From: Kumtagia sp963820075 | GTDB taxonomy: Bacteria; Pseudomonadota; Alphaproteobacteria; Rhizobiales; Rhizobiaceae | Reading direction: 5' to 3' | Assembly (NCBI GenBank): GCA_963820075.1 | Contig: CAWFYS010000001.1 | Coordinates: 147,922 to 211,921 of the forward strand | Length of the DNA: 64,000 bases | Shown here: positions 52,643 to 61,361 of the stretch, one piece after another | Numbering within the stretch: position 1 is the first letter of the stretch | Layout: each line of letters starts with the position of its first letter | Translations under genes and position numbers: made by a program | Notes under the pieces: model-generated | Seen by the model: only the letters and a program-made list of their open reading frames with translations | What the model was told of the DNA's origin: nothing | Database searches by the model: none

Positions 52643-53959
52643 TCACTCGCTCCAGTCGCCTTCGATCGTGCCGTTGAAGCGTTTTTTCAGTCCCTCCCAG
52701 CAGTCGATATAATCATGCTGCAGCGTCGGGAGCTCGGCGGCATAGCGCGTCAGCATCTGAGAAAACCGCGTCTCGAACATGAAAGCCATGGTGTGGTCGA
52801 GCTTCATCGGCTTGAGCTCGGCGCGCGAGGCCTTCTCGAAGCCGAGCGCATCCGGCCCATGCGCCAGCATCATATTGTGCAGGCTAATGCCGCCCGGCAC
52901 GAAGCCTTTTTCCTTGGCGTCGTACTGGCCTTGGATCAGGCCCATGAATTCGCTCATGATGTTGCGGTGATACCAGGGCGGGCGGAATGTGTCTTCCGCC
53001 ACCAGCCAGCGCGGCGGGAAGATGACGAAATCGATATTCGCGGTTCCTTCCTCGCCCGACGGGGCCGTCAGCACCGTGAAGATCGAAGGGTCCGGATGGT
53101 CGAAAAGAATCGCGCCGACCGGGGAAAAAGTGGCGAGATCGTATTTATAGGGCGCGTAATTGCCGTGCCAGGCAACGACGTCGAGCGGCGAATGGCCCAT
53201 CTCGGTCACGTGGAAGCTCCCGCACCATTTAACGGTCAGCCGGCACGGCGTCTCCTTCTCCTCGAACCAGGCCACCGGCGTCTTGAAATCGCGCGGATTG
53301 GCGAGACAATTGGCGCCGATCGGGCCGCGATCCGGCATTGTGAACTTCGCGCCGTAGTTCTCGCAGACATAGCCGCGCGCCGGTCCTTCGACGATCTCCA
53401 CCTTGAAGGTAAGCCCGCGCGGCAGCACGGCGATTTCGCCGGGCTTCAGGTCGATGATGCCCATCTCGGTGACGAAGCGCAGGGTGCCGGTCTGCGGCAC
53501 CACCAGCAACTCGCCATCGGCATTGAAGAAGTGGTCGTCCGTCATCGACACATTGGCGACATAGGCATGCGCGGCCATGCCCGACTGGCCGAGCGTGTCG
53601 CCGGCTGTCGTCATTGTCCTCATGCCGGCGACGAAATCGGTCGGTTCATCCGGGAAGGGCACGGGGTCCCAGCGGTACTGGCCGAGCGCCAGTTCGTGGT
53701 CGCCGACATTCGGCGCGCTCTTCCAGAACGGATGGTGCGCCGCGTGGAAACGGCCGTGATGCTTGACGCTCGGGCGGATGCGGTAGAGCCAGGACCGCTC
53801 GTTGGTGCCGCGCGGCGCGGTGAAGGGCGAACCGGAAAGCTGTTCGGCATAAAGCCCGTAGGCTGGACGCTGCGGCGAGTTGCGGCCCTGCGGCAGCGCG
53901 CCCGGCAAGGTCTCCGTCTCGAAGTCGTTGCCGAAGCCCGGCATGTAGGAAAGCGGCAT
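52643..53959 (-). CDS. hmgA: Homogentisate 1,2-dioxygenase
   Basis: A 438-residue non-haem iron dioxygenase opening the homogentisate ring to maleylacetoacetate. MPGFGNDFETETLPGALPQGRNSPQ at the start, WHGNYAPYKYDLATF, and FPPRWLVAEDTFRPPWYHRNIMSEFMGLI with the iron ligands (His and Glu) are all present. ATG 53959 follows GGGAG. It is upstream of maiA in the same operon. Fumarylacetoacetase is not encoded in the window. A short tandem repeat lies in the leader. Confidence 0.96.
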   Translation of the reverse strand: MPLSYMPGFGNDFETETLPGALPQGRNSPQRPAYGLYAEQLSGSPFTAPRGTNERSWLYRIRPSVKHHGRFHAAHHPFWKSAPNVGDHELALGQYRWDPVPFPDEPTDFVAGMRTMTTAGDTLGQSGMAAHAYVANVSMTDDHFFNADGELLVVPQTGTLRFVTEMGIIDLKPGEIAVLPRGLTFKVEIVEGPARGYVCENYGAKFTMPDRGPIGANCLANPRDFKTPVAWFEEKETPCRLTVKWCGSFHVTEMGHSPLDVVAWHGNYAPYKYDLATFSPVGAILFDHPDPSIFTVLTAPSGEEGTANIDFVIFPPRWLVAEDTFRPPWYHRNIMSEFMGLIQGQYDAKEKGFVPGGISLHNMMLAHGPDALGFEKASRAELKPMKLDHTMAFMFETRFSQMLTRYAAELPTLQHDYIDCWEGLKKRFNGTIEGDWSE

Positions 53960-54003
53960 GGCTTTTCTCCCGCGCAGGCCGTGTCCGGCCTGATTGTTGC
54001 AAG

Positions 54004-54060
54004 TGTAACCATCCAGTTTGTAACCATCCAGTTTGTAACCATCCAGTTTGTAACCATCAA
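54004..54060 (-). repeat. 15-bp direct repeats in the hmgA promoter region
   Basis: The unit TGTAACCATCCAGTT occurs three times in register (54004, 54019, 54034) plus a partial fourth at 54049. On the hmgA strand it reads GGTTACAAACTGGAT. It lies 45-100 bases upstream of the hmgA start. Either it is an operator multiplied by slippage or a neutral microsatellite. The rest of the 216-base gap shows no gene. Confidence 0.75.
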
Positions 54061-54175
54061 CGCCGGGGCTGTCGAAGCCACCATGGCGCGCTGTCGAACG
54101 CCGCGATCATTCATCCTGGTGGCGGGAACTCCGGCCGCGGTTGTCGGGTGAATGGAGCCAAAACCGTGCCGCGGT

Positions 54176-55255
54176 TTACGGCACGATGGAGAGGAACAGG
54201 AACGCCGCGAAAATGACCAGGTGGACAATGCCCTGAAGCACGGTGGTTCGGCCGGTTCCCAATGTGATGACGCAAACGAAGAGCGTCAACACGAGCAGAA
54301 CCGTCTCCTTCAAGCTCAGCCCGAGTTCCAGGGGCAGATCGAGCACGATCGACACGACCGCCACGGCCGGAATGGTCAGGCCGATGCTTGCAAGGGCCGA
54401 CCCCAACGCCAGGTTCATACTGGTCTGCAATCGATTTGCGCGGGCCGCTCTCAGCGCCGCCAGGCATTCGGGCATCAGCACCAGCGCCGCGATGACTATT
54501 CCGACAACGGCTTTCGGCGCATTGAGCCAGGCCACGCCTGCTTCCAATGTCGGCGTCAGAGCCTTCGCGAGGCCCACGACAGCGATAAGGCCGGCGACCA
54601 GAAGACCGGCGCTGAAAAGCGCTGTCCTGGCGGAGGGCGGGGCGTGGCCTTCATCGCCCTCGTCATCGTCAGAGAGAAAATAATCGCGGTGACGTACGGT
54701 TTGGATGAACACGAACGAGCCGTACAGAATCAGTGAAATCGTTCCGGCAAAAACCAGTTGCGAGGTGCTGAATACCGGCCCTGCCGCGCTGGATGTAACA
54801 TTCGGTACGATGAGAGTGAGCGTTGTGAGTGCGGCCAGCACCGCCAATGCTGCACTCGCCCCCTCCACCTGGAAGCCCTGCTCGTGATGGCGCATGCCGC
54901 CCGCGAGGAGGCACAGACCGACTATGCCGCCGCACACAATCATGACAGCGGCGAAAACCGTGTCTCTTGCCAGACCAGCCTTCTCCGCTCCAACGCCCAC
55001 CATCACGGAAACGATCAGAGCCACTTCTATCACCGTCACCGCCACGGCCAGAACAAGCGTGCCAAACGGCTCGCCAATCCGGTCCGCGACCACCTCGGCG
55101 TGGTGTACGGCTGCAAATATGGTCGCAACAAGAACCACGCCCGCGACCGCCGCCAGTGGGCCGCCCATGCCGGCGGCTGTCGTGACGATCAGGACAATCC
55201 AGGCCAAAGCCGGCCACGCCCACGCCCACCAGGGCATCCGTTTCGCAGATGTCAT
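54176..55255 (-). CDS. Calcium:proton antiporter (ChaA/CaCA family)
   Basis: A 359-residue inner-membrane protein with about eleven hydrophobic helices. The two inverted CaCA repeats are visible as EPFGTLVLAVAVTVIEVALIVSVM and ANRLQTSMNLALGSALASIGLTIPAVAV, with an acidic loop DDDEGDEGH between helices as in ChaA. It would extrude Ca2+ or Na+ in exchange for protons. ATG 55255 is chosen; in-frame codons to 55348 lack similarity to the family. Confidence 0.9.
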   Translation of the reverse strand: MTSAKRMPWWAWAWPALAWIVLIVTTAAGMGGPLAAVAGVVLVATIFAAVHHAEVVADRIGEPFGTLVLAVAVTVIEVALIVSVMVGVGAEKAGLARDTVFAAVMIVCGGIVGLCLLAGGMRHHEQGFQVEGASAALAVLAALTTLTLIVPNVTSSAAGPVFSTSQLVFAGTISLILYGSFVFIQTVRHRDYFLSDDDEGDEGHAPPSARTALFSAGLLVAGLIAVVGLAKALTPTLEAGVAWLNAPKAVVGIVIAALVLMPECLAALRAARANRLQTSMNLALGSALASIGLTIPAVAVVSIVLDLPLELGLSLKETVLLVLTLFVCVITLGTGRTTVLQGIVHLVIFAAFLFLSIVP

Positions 55256-55406
55256 TCCGATCAGGTCCGTTTCAATCTGTGCCGATGACCAGGGCGAGAG
55301 GTACGGAAAACAGGGCTGATCAAGCGGCGCCCTGCTGATTCGTTGCAATGGTCCGGATTCTATCTTCGAAAGCGAAATTTGGCGATGAGTTCCGGCAGCC
55401 GGCGAC

Positions 55407-55511
55407 GGACCCTGAATCCGGGCTAACGAAGAGCGAAGACCCCCTCTCCGCCTTGCGAAGCGGCAGGAGAGGGGGGTCGAATGACGATCCCGTTAGCCCG
55501 AGTTCAGGGCC
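55407..55511. repeat. MITE-like palindromic element, short (about 105 bp) copy
   Basis: GGACCCTGAATCCGGGCTAA at the left and TTAGCCCGAGTTCAGGGCC at the right are the same inverted ends as at 18011-18216, but the interior has shrunk to one hairpin (CCCCCTCTCCGCCTTGC / GCGGCAGGAGAGGGGGG). It lies in the 305-base gap between the antiporter and the transglutaminase gene, which otherwise shows nothing. Confidence 0.75.
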
Positions 55512-55560
55512 GCGATTTCAGGAGCCGGCCGCGCGAACCAATATGGGGCCGACGCCTTTA

Positions 55561-56445
55561 TCATATCGGAACGGCGCCGACCGACACATCGACATGCATG
55601 CCGATCGGATCGTCCGCATTGCCGACGAAGCCTCCCGAGATCGGAATGGCCTGGGATGCCTCGCGGGCCACGCCCACACGGATCAGGTTGGCGCCGGCGA
55701 CCAGCCCGTTGGTCGGATCGTACTCGACCCAGCCGGCGCCCGGCAGAAAGACGCCGCACCAGGCGTGCGTACTGCCGCCTCCCCGGGTCGTGCCCGACGT
55801 GTCGTCATAGAGATATCCGGTGACAAAGCGCGTGGCCAGGCCGAAGCTGCGCAGGGCCTCCATCATCAGCACGGCAAAGTCGCGGCAGGTGCCGGTGCCG
55901 AGTTCGATGGTCCGCGCGGCGGTCTGCGTTCCCTCCTCATGCCGCGCGCCATAGCCGAACTCCCGCCGGATAGCGTGTGTCATCACCTCCATCACCTTCA
56001 ACGTCTTCGTGCTGCCGGCCTCGGCGACGACGCGCCGCGCCCAGGCATCAACCTTGCGGTCCGGGTCGGGCATTTGCCGCTCGGCAAGCCGCGCAAGATC
56101 CGGAATCTCGTTCTGTGCGTAGGAGAAGGGGAACATTTCGGCCGCGGTTTCGAGGCTGTACCGCGGCAAGGGCGGGCCGTCGGGGTGATGCGTGAGATCA
56201 AGCGCCGAGACGATGCTCAGGCGCTCGGTCCTGAGCTTTTCGGGCCATTCGAGGAAACAGATGGAATTGTCGAACGCATCGTGCTTCCAGTACACGGCGG
56301 CCGGCTCCGGCTCAACCTTAAGCTCAGCGAGATGCAATCTCAGGTCGTGGCTGTCGTCGGGGCGGACCATCAAGCGGTGACGCAGAAGACCGACTGGATT
56401 GCGGTAGGTGTACTCGGTCGTATGTACGATCTTGATTCGCGCCAT
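55561..56445 (-). CDS. Transglutaminase-like cysteine protease family protein
   Basis: A 294-residue protein with an N-terminal beta domain (IKIVHTTEYTYRNPVGLLRHRLMVRP, typical of bacterial transglutaminase-like proteins) and a papain-like catalytic core. The triad residues are Cys187 in GTGTCRDFA, His227 in STHAWC and Asp243 in EYDPTNG. There is no signal peptide. Related proteins act as peptidases or amidases rather than cross-linkers; the target is unknown. ATG 56445. Confidence 0.9.
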   Translation of the reverse strand: MARIKIVHTTEYTYRNPVGLLRHRLMVRPDDSHDLRLHLAELKVEPEPAAVYWKHDAFDNSICFLEWPEKLRTERLSIVSALDLTHHPDGPPLPRYSLETAAEMFPFSYAQNEIPDLARLAERQMPDPDRKVDAWARRVVAEAGSTKTLKVMEVMTHAIRREFGYGARHEEGTQTAARTIELGTGTCRDFAVLMMEALRSFGLATRFVTGYLYDDTSGTTRGGGSTHAWCGVFLPGAGWVEYDPTNGLVAGANLIRVGVAREASQAIPISGGFVGNADDPIGMHVDVSVGAVPI

Positions 56446-56644
56446 CTTCGTCCGCCCCCAGCTATCGGTCCTCTCTGTCTATACCAAAGCGGGACGATTA
56501 CCGATGGTTCTTATCGAGCGATCGGTTCCAGGCGGGAGACCACGCCATGACAGGCACTGCCGCGAATACAGCCGCCTTTCATCGCCAGGGCGAGGCGTCG
56601 ACCTTTCGCGCGCAGCCGAACGGAGTTACCAGTCGGACGACGGT

Positions 56645-56667
56645 TCCCCGACCGTGACGGTCGGGGA
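56645..56667. other. Perfect short hairpin in a 729-base gene-free gap
   Basis: TCCCCGACCG and CGGTCGGGGA pair perfectly over ten bases around a TGA loop. The gap 56446-56733 around it contains no credible gene. Without a T-tract on either side its use as a terminator is doubtful. Confidence 0.5.
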
Positions 56668-56733
56668 GAAAATCCTCTTCCTTGCGGCCGGGAACCGCCG
56701 GCGCCGCGCAGGGTCCATCCACCGGCGGCCTCG

Positions 56734-56839
56734 CCAGGCAGACTTGCGTGGCTTCGCCCACGCCTGGTCTGCTTAGCCTTTTGTTTTGCCGCAGGTTTCC
56801 GCCGGAAAACCGTGGGACACTTTTCCGAAACTGCTTAGG
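56734..56839 (-). repeat. Dispersed AGCAGGTTTCCG-type intergenic repeat, copy 3 (inverted)
   Basis: Read on the minus strand it gives CCTAAGCAGTTTCGGAAAAG, CCCACGGTTTTCCGGCGG, AAACCTGCGGCAAAACAAAA and GGCGTGGGCGAAGCCACGC, nearly the same as 3501-3608. Right of it, 56840-57174 is gene-free and becomes AT-rich close to the subtilase gene, where its promoter should lie. Confidence 0.7.
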
Positions 56840-57174
56840 AAATAGAAGCCGAACCAGGGACGCCAGCACGGCGAACATCGCTTTGTGGCGGGCTTGAAGT
56901 GCCTTGAGCGGCTCTTCGCCGAATTCGCCAACGCCGCCGCATGCGCCACCTTAGGACCGCGCGGGCGCAATCAGCGGCACCGTTGTGAAACTAGCCCGCT
57001 GTTCAGTGGTGGATACGCATTGATCTGTACGCCTGCCAACAACCGGCAGTTCAGTGCGCGATTTCAGCCCAATTGTGAAATATACGCGACCCTGTTGCTT
57101 GTTGCAATATTCGGTGGCATGATCTCTTTCAGAAGAGTTTGTTGTTCTCGAAATATTCGAAGGGGGCGGATACG

Positions 57175-59274
57175 ATGAGCGACAGGTGGCAGGATGTTGT
57201 GCTGCGGAACCAGCATCCGAAATTGCGGATGTTCGCCAATTGCGACCCGGACGTCAGCTCCGCAAAATCCGAGGTACAGCCGGCGCTGCGGGTGATCAGC
57301 GCGAAGTTCGCGGCCTCCACCCCGCCGCTGGCTTCCGCCATCGCACCCCGGGACGCCCCGGTCAGCGGCACCGCCAAGAAGCACGGCGTCGACGTGCAGG
57401 CGCAGCGGGAGGCGGTCGAGGTCAGCGTTTTTGTCCGCTCCACCGAAACGCTGCCACCGGTGGCCGGCCAGCAGACCTTGCGCGGCATGGCGACCCGCCG
57501 CTTGACCCTCGATGAAGTGTACGACCTCGCCCGCAACGCCAGCACGGTCTTCATCGAACCGGCCGATGCCCTGAAGCTGCCGCGTCCGATCAAGGGGAGT
57601 GCCGGCGGCTCCGCTCCGGCCCGCCGGGTCCCGGACGCCGCTCCGGCCGAGCTTGGTGACGGCAAGGGTATGCTGATCGGCATCATCGATGTCGAAGGCT
57701 TCGACTGGGCTCACCCCGATTTTCTCGTCGGTGGCAAGTCGCGCTTTGTCAGCATCTGGGATCAGGGCGCCAAGGTCGGACGCAATCGCAAGGGCCTCGA
57801 TCGCGGCCGGGTGATCTCCGCCGCCGACATGAAAACCGCATTGACGGACGCCGCCAAGATTCACGTCTCGCCGCACGATCTGGAGCCGCAATCGCAGATG
57901 GTGGTGGGTTCGCACGGCACCCATGTCGCCTCCATCGCCGCCGGCAATAACGGTCTCTGCAGCGCGGCCGAAATCGGCGCGGTGCTGATTGCCCTGCCCG
58001 AAGACGAGATCGACAGGCGAACATCGTTCTACGATTCCACCAGTCTGCTCGACGCCGTCTACTATCTGCTCGCGCTCGCCGGTGAGCGCCCCATCTCGAT
58101 CAATATCAGCCTCGGGACCAACGGCCACGCCCACGACGGCTCCAGCATCCTCGACCGCTGGATCGACACGTTGCTGTCGGAGCCGGGCCGTTCCATCTGC
58201 ATTGCCGCCGGCAACTCCGGCCAGGAGCGACCCGAGGCTCCGGACGATCTCGGCTATATGACGGGCCGCATTCATGCGAGCGGCAAAATCAACGCGCAGG
58301 GCCTCGACCACATCCTGGAGTGGCAGGTCGTCGGCGACAGGGTCAAGGATGCATCGGAGAACGAGCTCGAGATCTGGTATGAACCGCAGGATCGCTTCGC
58401 CATCAGCATCCGCCCGCCCGATGGCGACTGGATCGGCCCGGTCCTGCCCGGTGAGTTCCTCGAGAACCACCAGTTGCCCGACCGCACGCTGATCAGCATC
58501 TATAACGAGCCGCATCACCCGACCAACGGCGCCAACTACATCGCCACCTACCTGACGCCGTTCCTGGGCAGCGACCTGATCATCGGCGTCCCCGCCGGCG
58601 TCTGGCAGGTCCGGCTGCACGGCCTCGTCATCCGCGACGGCGCCTTCCACGCCTGGATTGAGCGCGACGATCCGGCCGATCTGGGCGACGGCAGCTACTT
58701 CTGGCCCTCCTTCTTCACCGAAGCCTCGCACGTCGATACCTCGTCGGTCAGTTCTCTCGCCTGCGGTCAGCGCGTCGTCTCGGTCGCCAATCTCGATGAA
58801 CCCAGGCGCCGAGCCCACATCACCTCGAGCCAGGGACCGACCCGCGACGGCCGGCCGAAGCCCGACATCGCGGCTCCCGGCACCCGCATCGTCGCCGCCA
58901 ACGGCTTCGGTGATCCGGGCGATCCGTGGATCGAGATGACCGGCACCAGCATGGCGAGCCCCTATGTCGCCGGCGTCATCGGCCTGATGTTGGCCGCCGA
59001 ACCGACGCTCACCGCCGCCCAGATCCTCGGCATCATCAAGGCCACCGCGCGGCCCCTGCCGGGCGCCACCTATCAGTGGGCGAACGATTTGGGTTTTGGC
59101 GTGATTTCCCCGGCGGCCTGCGTCGCCGAAGCCTCCCGCGCGCTGATGCGCACCGAGCTGAAGAAATCCGCCCCGCCAGCCACCGCGGCCCATGGCGTCA
59201 CGGCCAGCACTGCGCGCCGTCCCAGACCCAACCCCAAAGCCAAGGCCCCCGCGACCCGCCGCCCCCCAGCCTGA
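57175..59274 (+). CDS. Cytosolic S8-family (subtilisin-like) serine protease
   Basis: A 699-residue protein without signal peptide or membrane helix. The N-terminal 150 residues have no recognised domain. The protease core carries the triad Asp172 (LIGIIDVEGFDWAHPDF), His247 (GSHGTHVASIAAG) and Ser592 (MTGTSMASPYVAGVIG), with the oxyanion Asn347 (AAGNSGQ). The interval between His and Ser is longer than in classical subtilisins, so an insert is present (about residues 360-540). The tail is rich in Pro, Ala and Lys. ATG 57175 follows AAGGGGG. The MBL gene starts nine bases after its stop, so the pair is one operon. Target unknown. Confidence 0.9.
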   Translation: MSDRWQDVVLRNQHPKLRMFANCDPDVSSAKSEVQPALRVISAKFAASTPPLASAIAPRDAPVSGTAKKHGVDVQAQREAVEVSVFVRSTETLPPVAGQQTLRGMATRRLTLDEVYDLARNASTVFIEPADALKLPRPIKGSAGGSAPARRVPDAAPAELGDGKGMLIGIIDVEGFDWAHPDFLVGGKSRFVSIWDQGAKVGRNRKGLDRGRVISAADMKTALTDAAKIHVSPHDLEPQSQMVVGSHGTHVASIAAGNNGLCSAAEIGAVLIALPEDEIDRRTSFYDSTSLLDAVYYLLALAGERPISINISLGTNGHAHDGSSILDRWIDTLLSEPGRSICIAAGNSGQERPEAPDDLGYMTGRIHASGKINAQGLDHILEWQVVGDRVKDASENELEIWYEPQDRFAISIRPPDGDWIGPVLPGEFLENHQLPDRTLISIYNEPHHPTNGANYIATYLTPFLGSDLIIGVPAGVWQVRLHGLVIRDGAFHAWIERDDPADLGDGSYFWPSFFTEASHVDTSSVSSLACGQRVVSVANLDEPRRRAHITSSQGPTRDGRPKPDIAAPGTRIVAANGFGDPGDPWIEMTGTSMASPYVAGVIGLMLAAEPTLTAAQILGIIKATARPLPGATYQWANDLGFGVISPAACVAEASRALMRTELKKSAPPATAAHGVTASTARRPRPNPKAKAPATRRPPA

Positions 59275-59283
59275 GACCGCATC

Positions 59284-60633
59284 ATGAAGATCACACTCCT
59301 GCCGTCCGAGAAGGGCGATTGCCTACTGATCGAGGCCGGTGCCGTCAGCATCCTCGCCGATGGCGGCATGCCCGGCTCCTACGCCTCCGAGGTGCGCGGC
59401 TTCCTCGGCAAATGGGCGGAAGACACAGGCAAGGACCTCGACCTCGTCTATGTTTCGCATGTCGATCAGGATCACATCGCCGGGGTGCTGCAACTGCTCG
59501 AGGACACGGTGCAGTGGCGCGTTTTCGACCACAGGCACGGCAATGGCCAACCGGCCACCAGGCCGCCTTTCAAGAGGCCACCCAAGGTAAAGCGCATCTG
59601 GCACAACGCCTTCAAGACCATGGTCGACGAGTCCGAGGCGATCGGCAACGTTCTCGCCGCCCGCGCCAACAGGCTCTCAAGTTCGAACAACCCGTCGCTG
59701 CTGCGGCTCGCCGACGCTTTCCGCAGCGTCGCCAACTCGATCCCCGAGGCGATCAAGGTGTCCCGCCGCATCGCCGCAGATCAGTTGAACATCCCGCTCA
59801 ACGGCGAGTTCGGCAATTTGCTCGCTATGGTCCGCGACCAGGAGGTGATCAACCTCGTCCCTGCCAGCCCCCTCGACATCCGCGTTATCGGTCCGTTCCA
59901 GAAGGACCTCGAAATCCTCCGCAAATACTGGAAGAACTGGCTGGCCAATCCCGAAAACGCCGGCAGCGTCGACAAGCTGGAGGCCTGGCTCGAACACAAT
60001 GAGGGCCCGATTCCCGCCGGCCTCGGCGTCTCCATCGACGACGAACTCGGCCATCGCAAGAACGTCACCGAGCCCAATCTCGCGTCGCTCATGCTGCTGC
60101 TCGAAGAGCCCAAGCCCGGCGGCGGCCTCACCCGCGTCATCATGACGGGCGACGGCCATTCCGACGACATACTCGCTGGCCTCACCCATCACGGTCGCCT
60201 CGCCGATGGCGCCGGGATCCATGTCGACGTGCTAAAGATCCCGCACCACGGCTCCGAGCACAATTTTAGCCGCGCCTTCGCCAGGCGCGTCACCGCCGAC
60301 CATTATTTGATCTGCGCCAATGGCGAGCACGAGAACCCCGACCTCAGAGTCCTCCAAGTGCTGCTCGACTCCCGCCTGGGCACCCCAGACAAGCTCTCCC
60401 CAAACCCCGAGGCCAGCCAGAGCTTCACCATCTGGCTCAATTGCAGCACCAACTATCTGGAGAAGAATCAGGCCGCCTACATCGCCAAGAATGGCGAGCC
60501 CTCGGCCAAGCTTACCAAGTGCATCAAGCAGTTCAAGGCGATTGAGGAGATGCTCGCCAACGCCAAGCAGGCGAGCAACGGACGGCTGAGGCTGAAATAC
60601 CTGAAAGCCTCGCCGCTCGAACTCGCGGTCTGA
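59284..60633 (+). CDS. MBL-fold metallo-hydrolase, ComEC/Rec2-like, paired with the subtilase
   Basis: A 449-residue cytosolic protein. The metal-binding motif is SHVDQDHIAGV (HxDxDH, as in ComEC-type domains) near residue 60, MTGDGHSDD supplies a further metal ligand and KIPHHGSEHNF the late histidines. A long helical insert (about residues 95-240) separates the first motif from the rest, which is much larger than in stand-alone hydrolases. There are no membrane segments, so it is not a DNA-uptake channel. It begins nine bases after the subtilase gene. Phosphodiesterase or nuclease activity is plausible but unproven. Confidence 0.87.
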   Translation: MKITLLPSEKGDCLLIEAGAVSILADGGMPGSYASEVRGFLGKWAEDTGKDLDLVYVSHVDQDHIAGVLQLLEDTVQWRVFDHRHGNGQPATRPPFKRPPKVKRIWHNAFKTMVDESEAIGNVLAARANRLSSSNNPSLLRLADAFRSVANSIPEAIKVSRRIAADQLNIPLNGEFGNLLAMVRDQEVINLVPASPLDIRVIGPFQKDLEILRKYWKNWLANPENAGSVDKLEAWLEHNEGPIPAGLGVSIDDELGHRKNVTEPNLASLMLLLEEPKPGGGLTRVIMTGDGHSDDILAGLTHHGRLADGAGIHVDVLKIPHHGSEHNFSRAFARRVTADHYLICANGEHENPDLRVLQVLLDSRLGTPDKLSPNPEASQSFTIWLNCSTNYLEKNQAAYIAKNGEPSAKLTKCIKQFKAIEEMLANAKQASNGRLRLKYLKASPLELAV

Positions 60634-60710
60634 ACCGCTAACACGCCGCGGCCGGCCCGCGCATTACCGGCCGCGCTGTCGCGGCGACGCAGCATCATGC
60701 GTCCGACCGT

Positions 60711-61361
60711 TCAATGCGCCAAGGCGGCGCGCCGCTCGAGCGCCCTTGCGTAGCGGGTCAAGGGAAAGCACAGGGCAAAGTAGATCAGCGCGACCAGGCC
60801 GTAGACGGTGAAGGGCGCGAAGGTGGCGTTCGAGATGGCGTTGGCGGTACGCATCAGCTCCTCGAAGCCGATGATCGAGGCAAGGGCCGTGCTCTTGATC
60901 AGTTGCACCAGGAAGCCGACGATCGGCGCCCGCGTGATGGCGAAAGCCTGCGGCAGGATGACGAGCCTGAGTTCCTGGATATAGTGGAGGCCGAGGCTGG
61001 CGCCGGCGTCCCACTGCCCACGGGGCAGCGCCTCGACGCCGCCCCGCCAGATTTCGCCGAGATAGGCGCTGGCGCATAGCGTCAAAGCGAGCGCCGCCGC
61101 CGTCCACGCCTCGACGCGGAAGCCCAGCATCGGCAGGCCGAAGAATACCAGGAAAAGCTGCATCAGCAGCGGCGTGCCCTGGAACAGTGAAATGTAGCCG
61201 ATCGAAAAGCGCCGCGCCCATTTCCGCTTTGAGATCCTGAGCAGCAGGATGCCGATGCCGACGACCGCGCCGCCGACAAAAGCCACCGCCGACAGCATGA
61301 TCGTCCAGCGCGCGGCCAGAAGCAGATTGCGCAATATGTCCCAGAAGGTGAACTCGACCAT
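60711..61361 (-). CDS. Polar amino acid ABC transporter permease (second)
   Basis: A 216-residue inner-membrane permease of the HisMQ family: ISLFQGTPLLMQLFLVFFGLPMLGF, ASAYLGEIWRGGVEALPRGQWDAGASLGLHYIQELRLVILPQAF (EAA loop). ATG 61361 shares its A with the upstream stop codon (TGATG); a GTG one codon earlier is also possible. Last gene of the transporter operon; no ATPase gene follows in the window. Confidence 0.93.
   Translation of the reverse strand: MVEFTFWDILRNLLLAARWTIMLSAVAFVGGAVVGIGILLLRISKRKWARRFSIGYISLFQGTPLLMQLFLVFFGLPMLGFRVEAWTAAALALTLCASAYLGEIWRGGVEALPRGQWDAGASLGLHYIQELRLVILPQAFAITRAPIVGFLVQLIKSTALASIIGFEELMRTANAISNATFAPFTVYGLVALIYFALCFPLTRYARALERRAALAH

Noticed and set aside
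54004..54060. CRISPR array
   Set aside because: Units are contiguous 15-mers without spacers and no cas genes are near.
52715..54151. 478-codon frame antisense to hmgA
   Set aside because: Histidine/arginine-rich shadow that also runs through the 15-bp repeat; hmgA carries iron-ligand motifs.
57064..59193. 709-codon open frame antisense to the subtilase gene
   Set aside because: The protein is rich in Gly, Ala, Arg and His with no motif; the subtilase on the plus strand has all catalytic residues and a ribosome site.
59284..60633. ComEC DNA-uptake channel
   Set aside because: The MBL domain is ComEC-like, but no competence membrane domain or hydrophobic helices are present.
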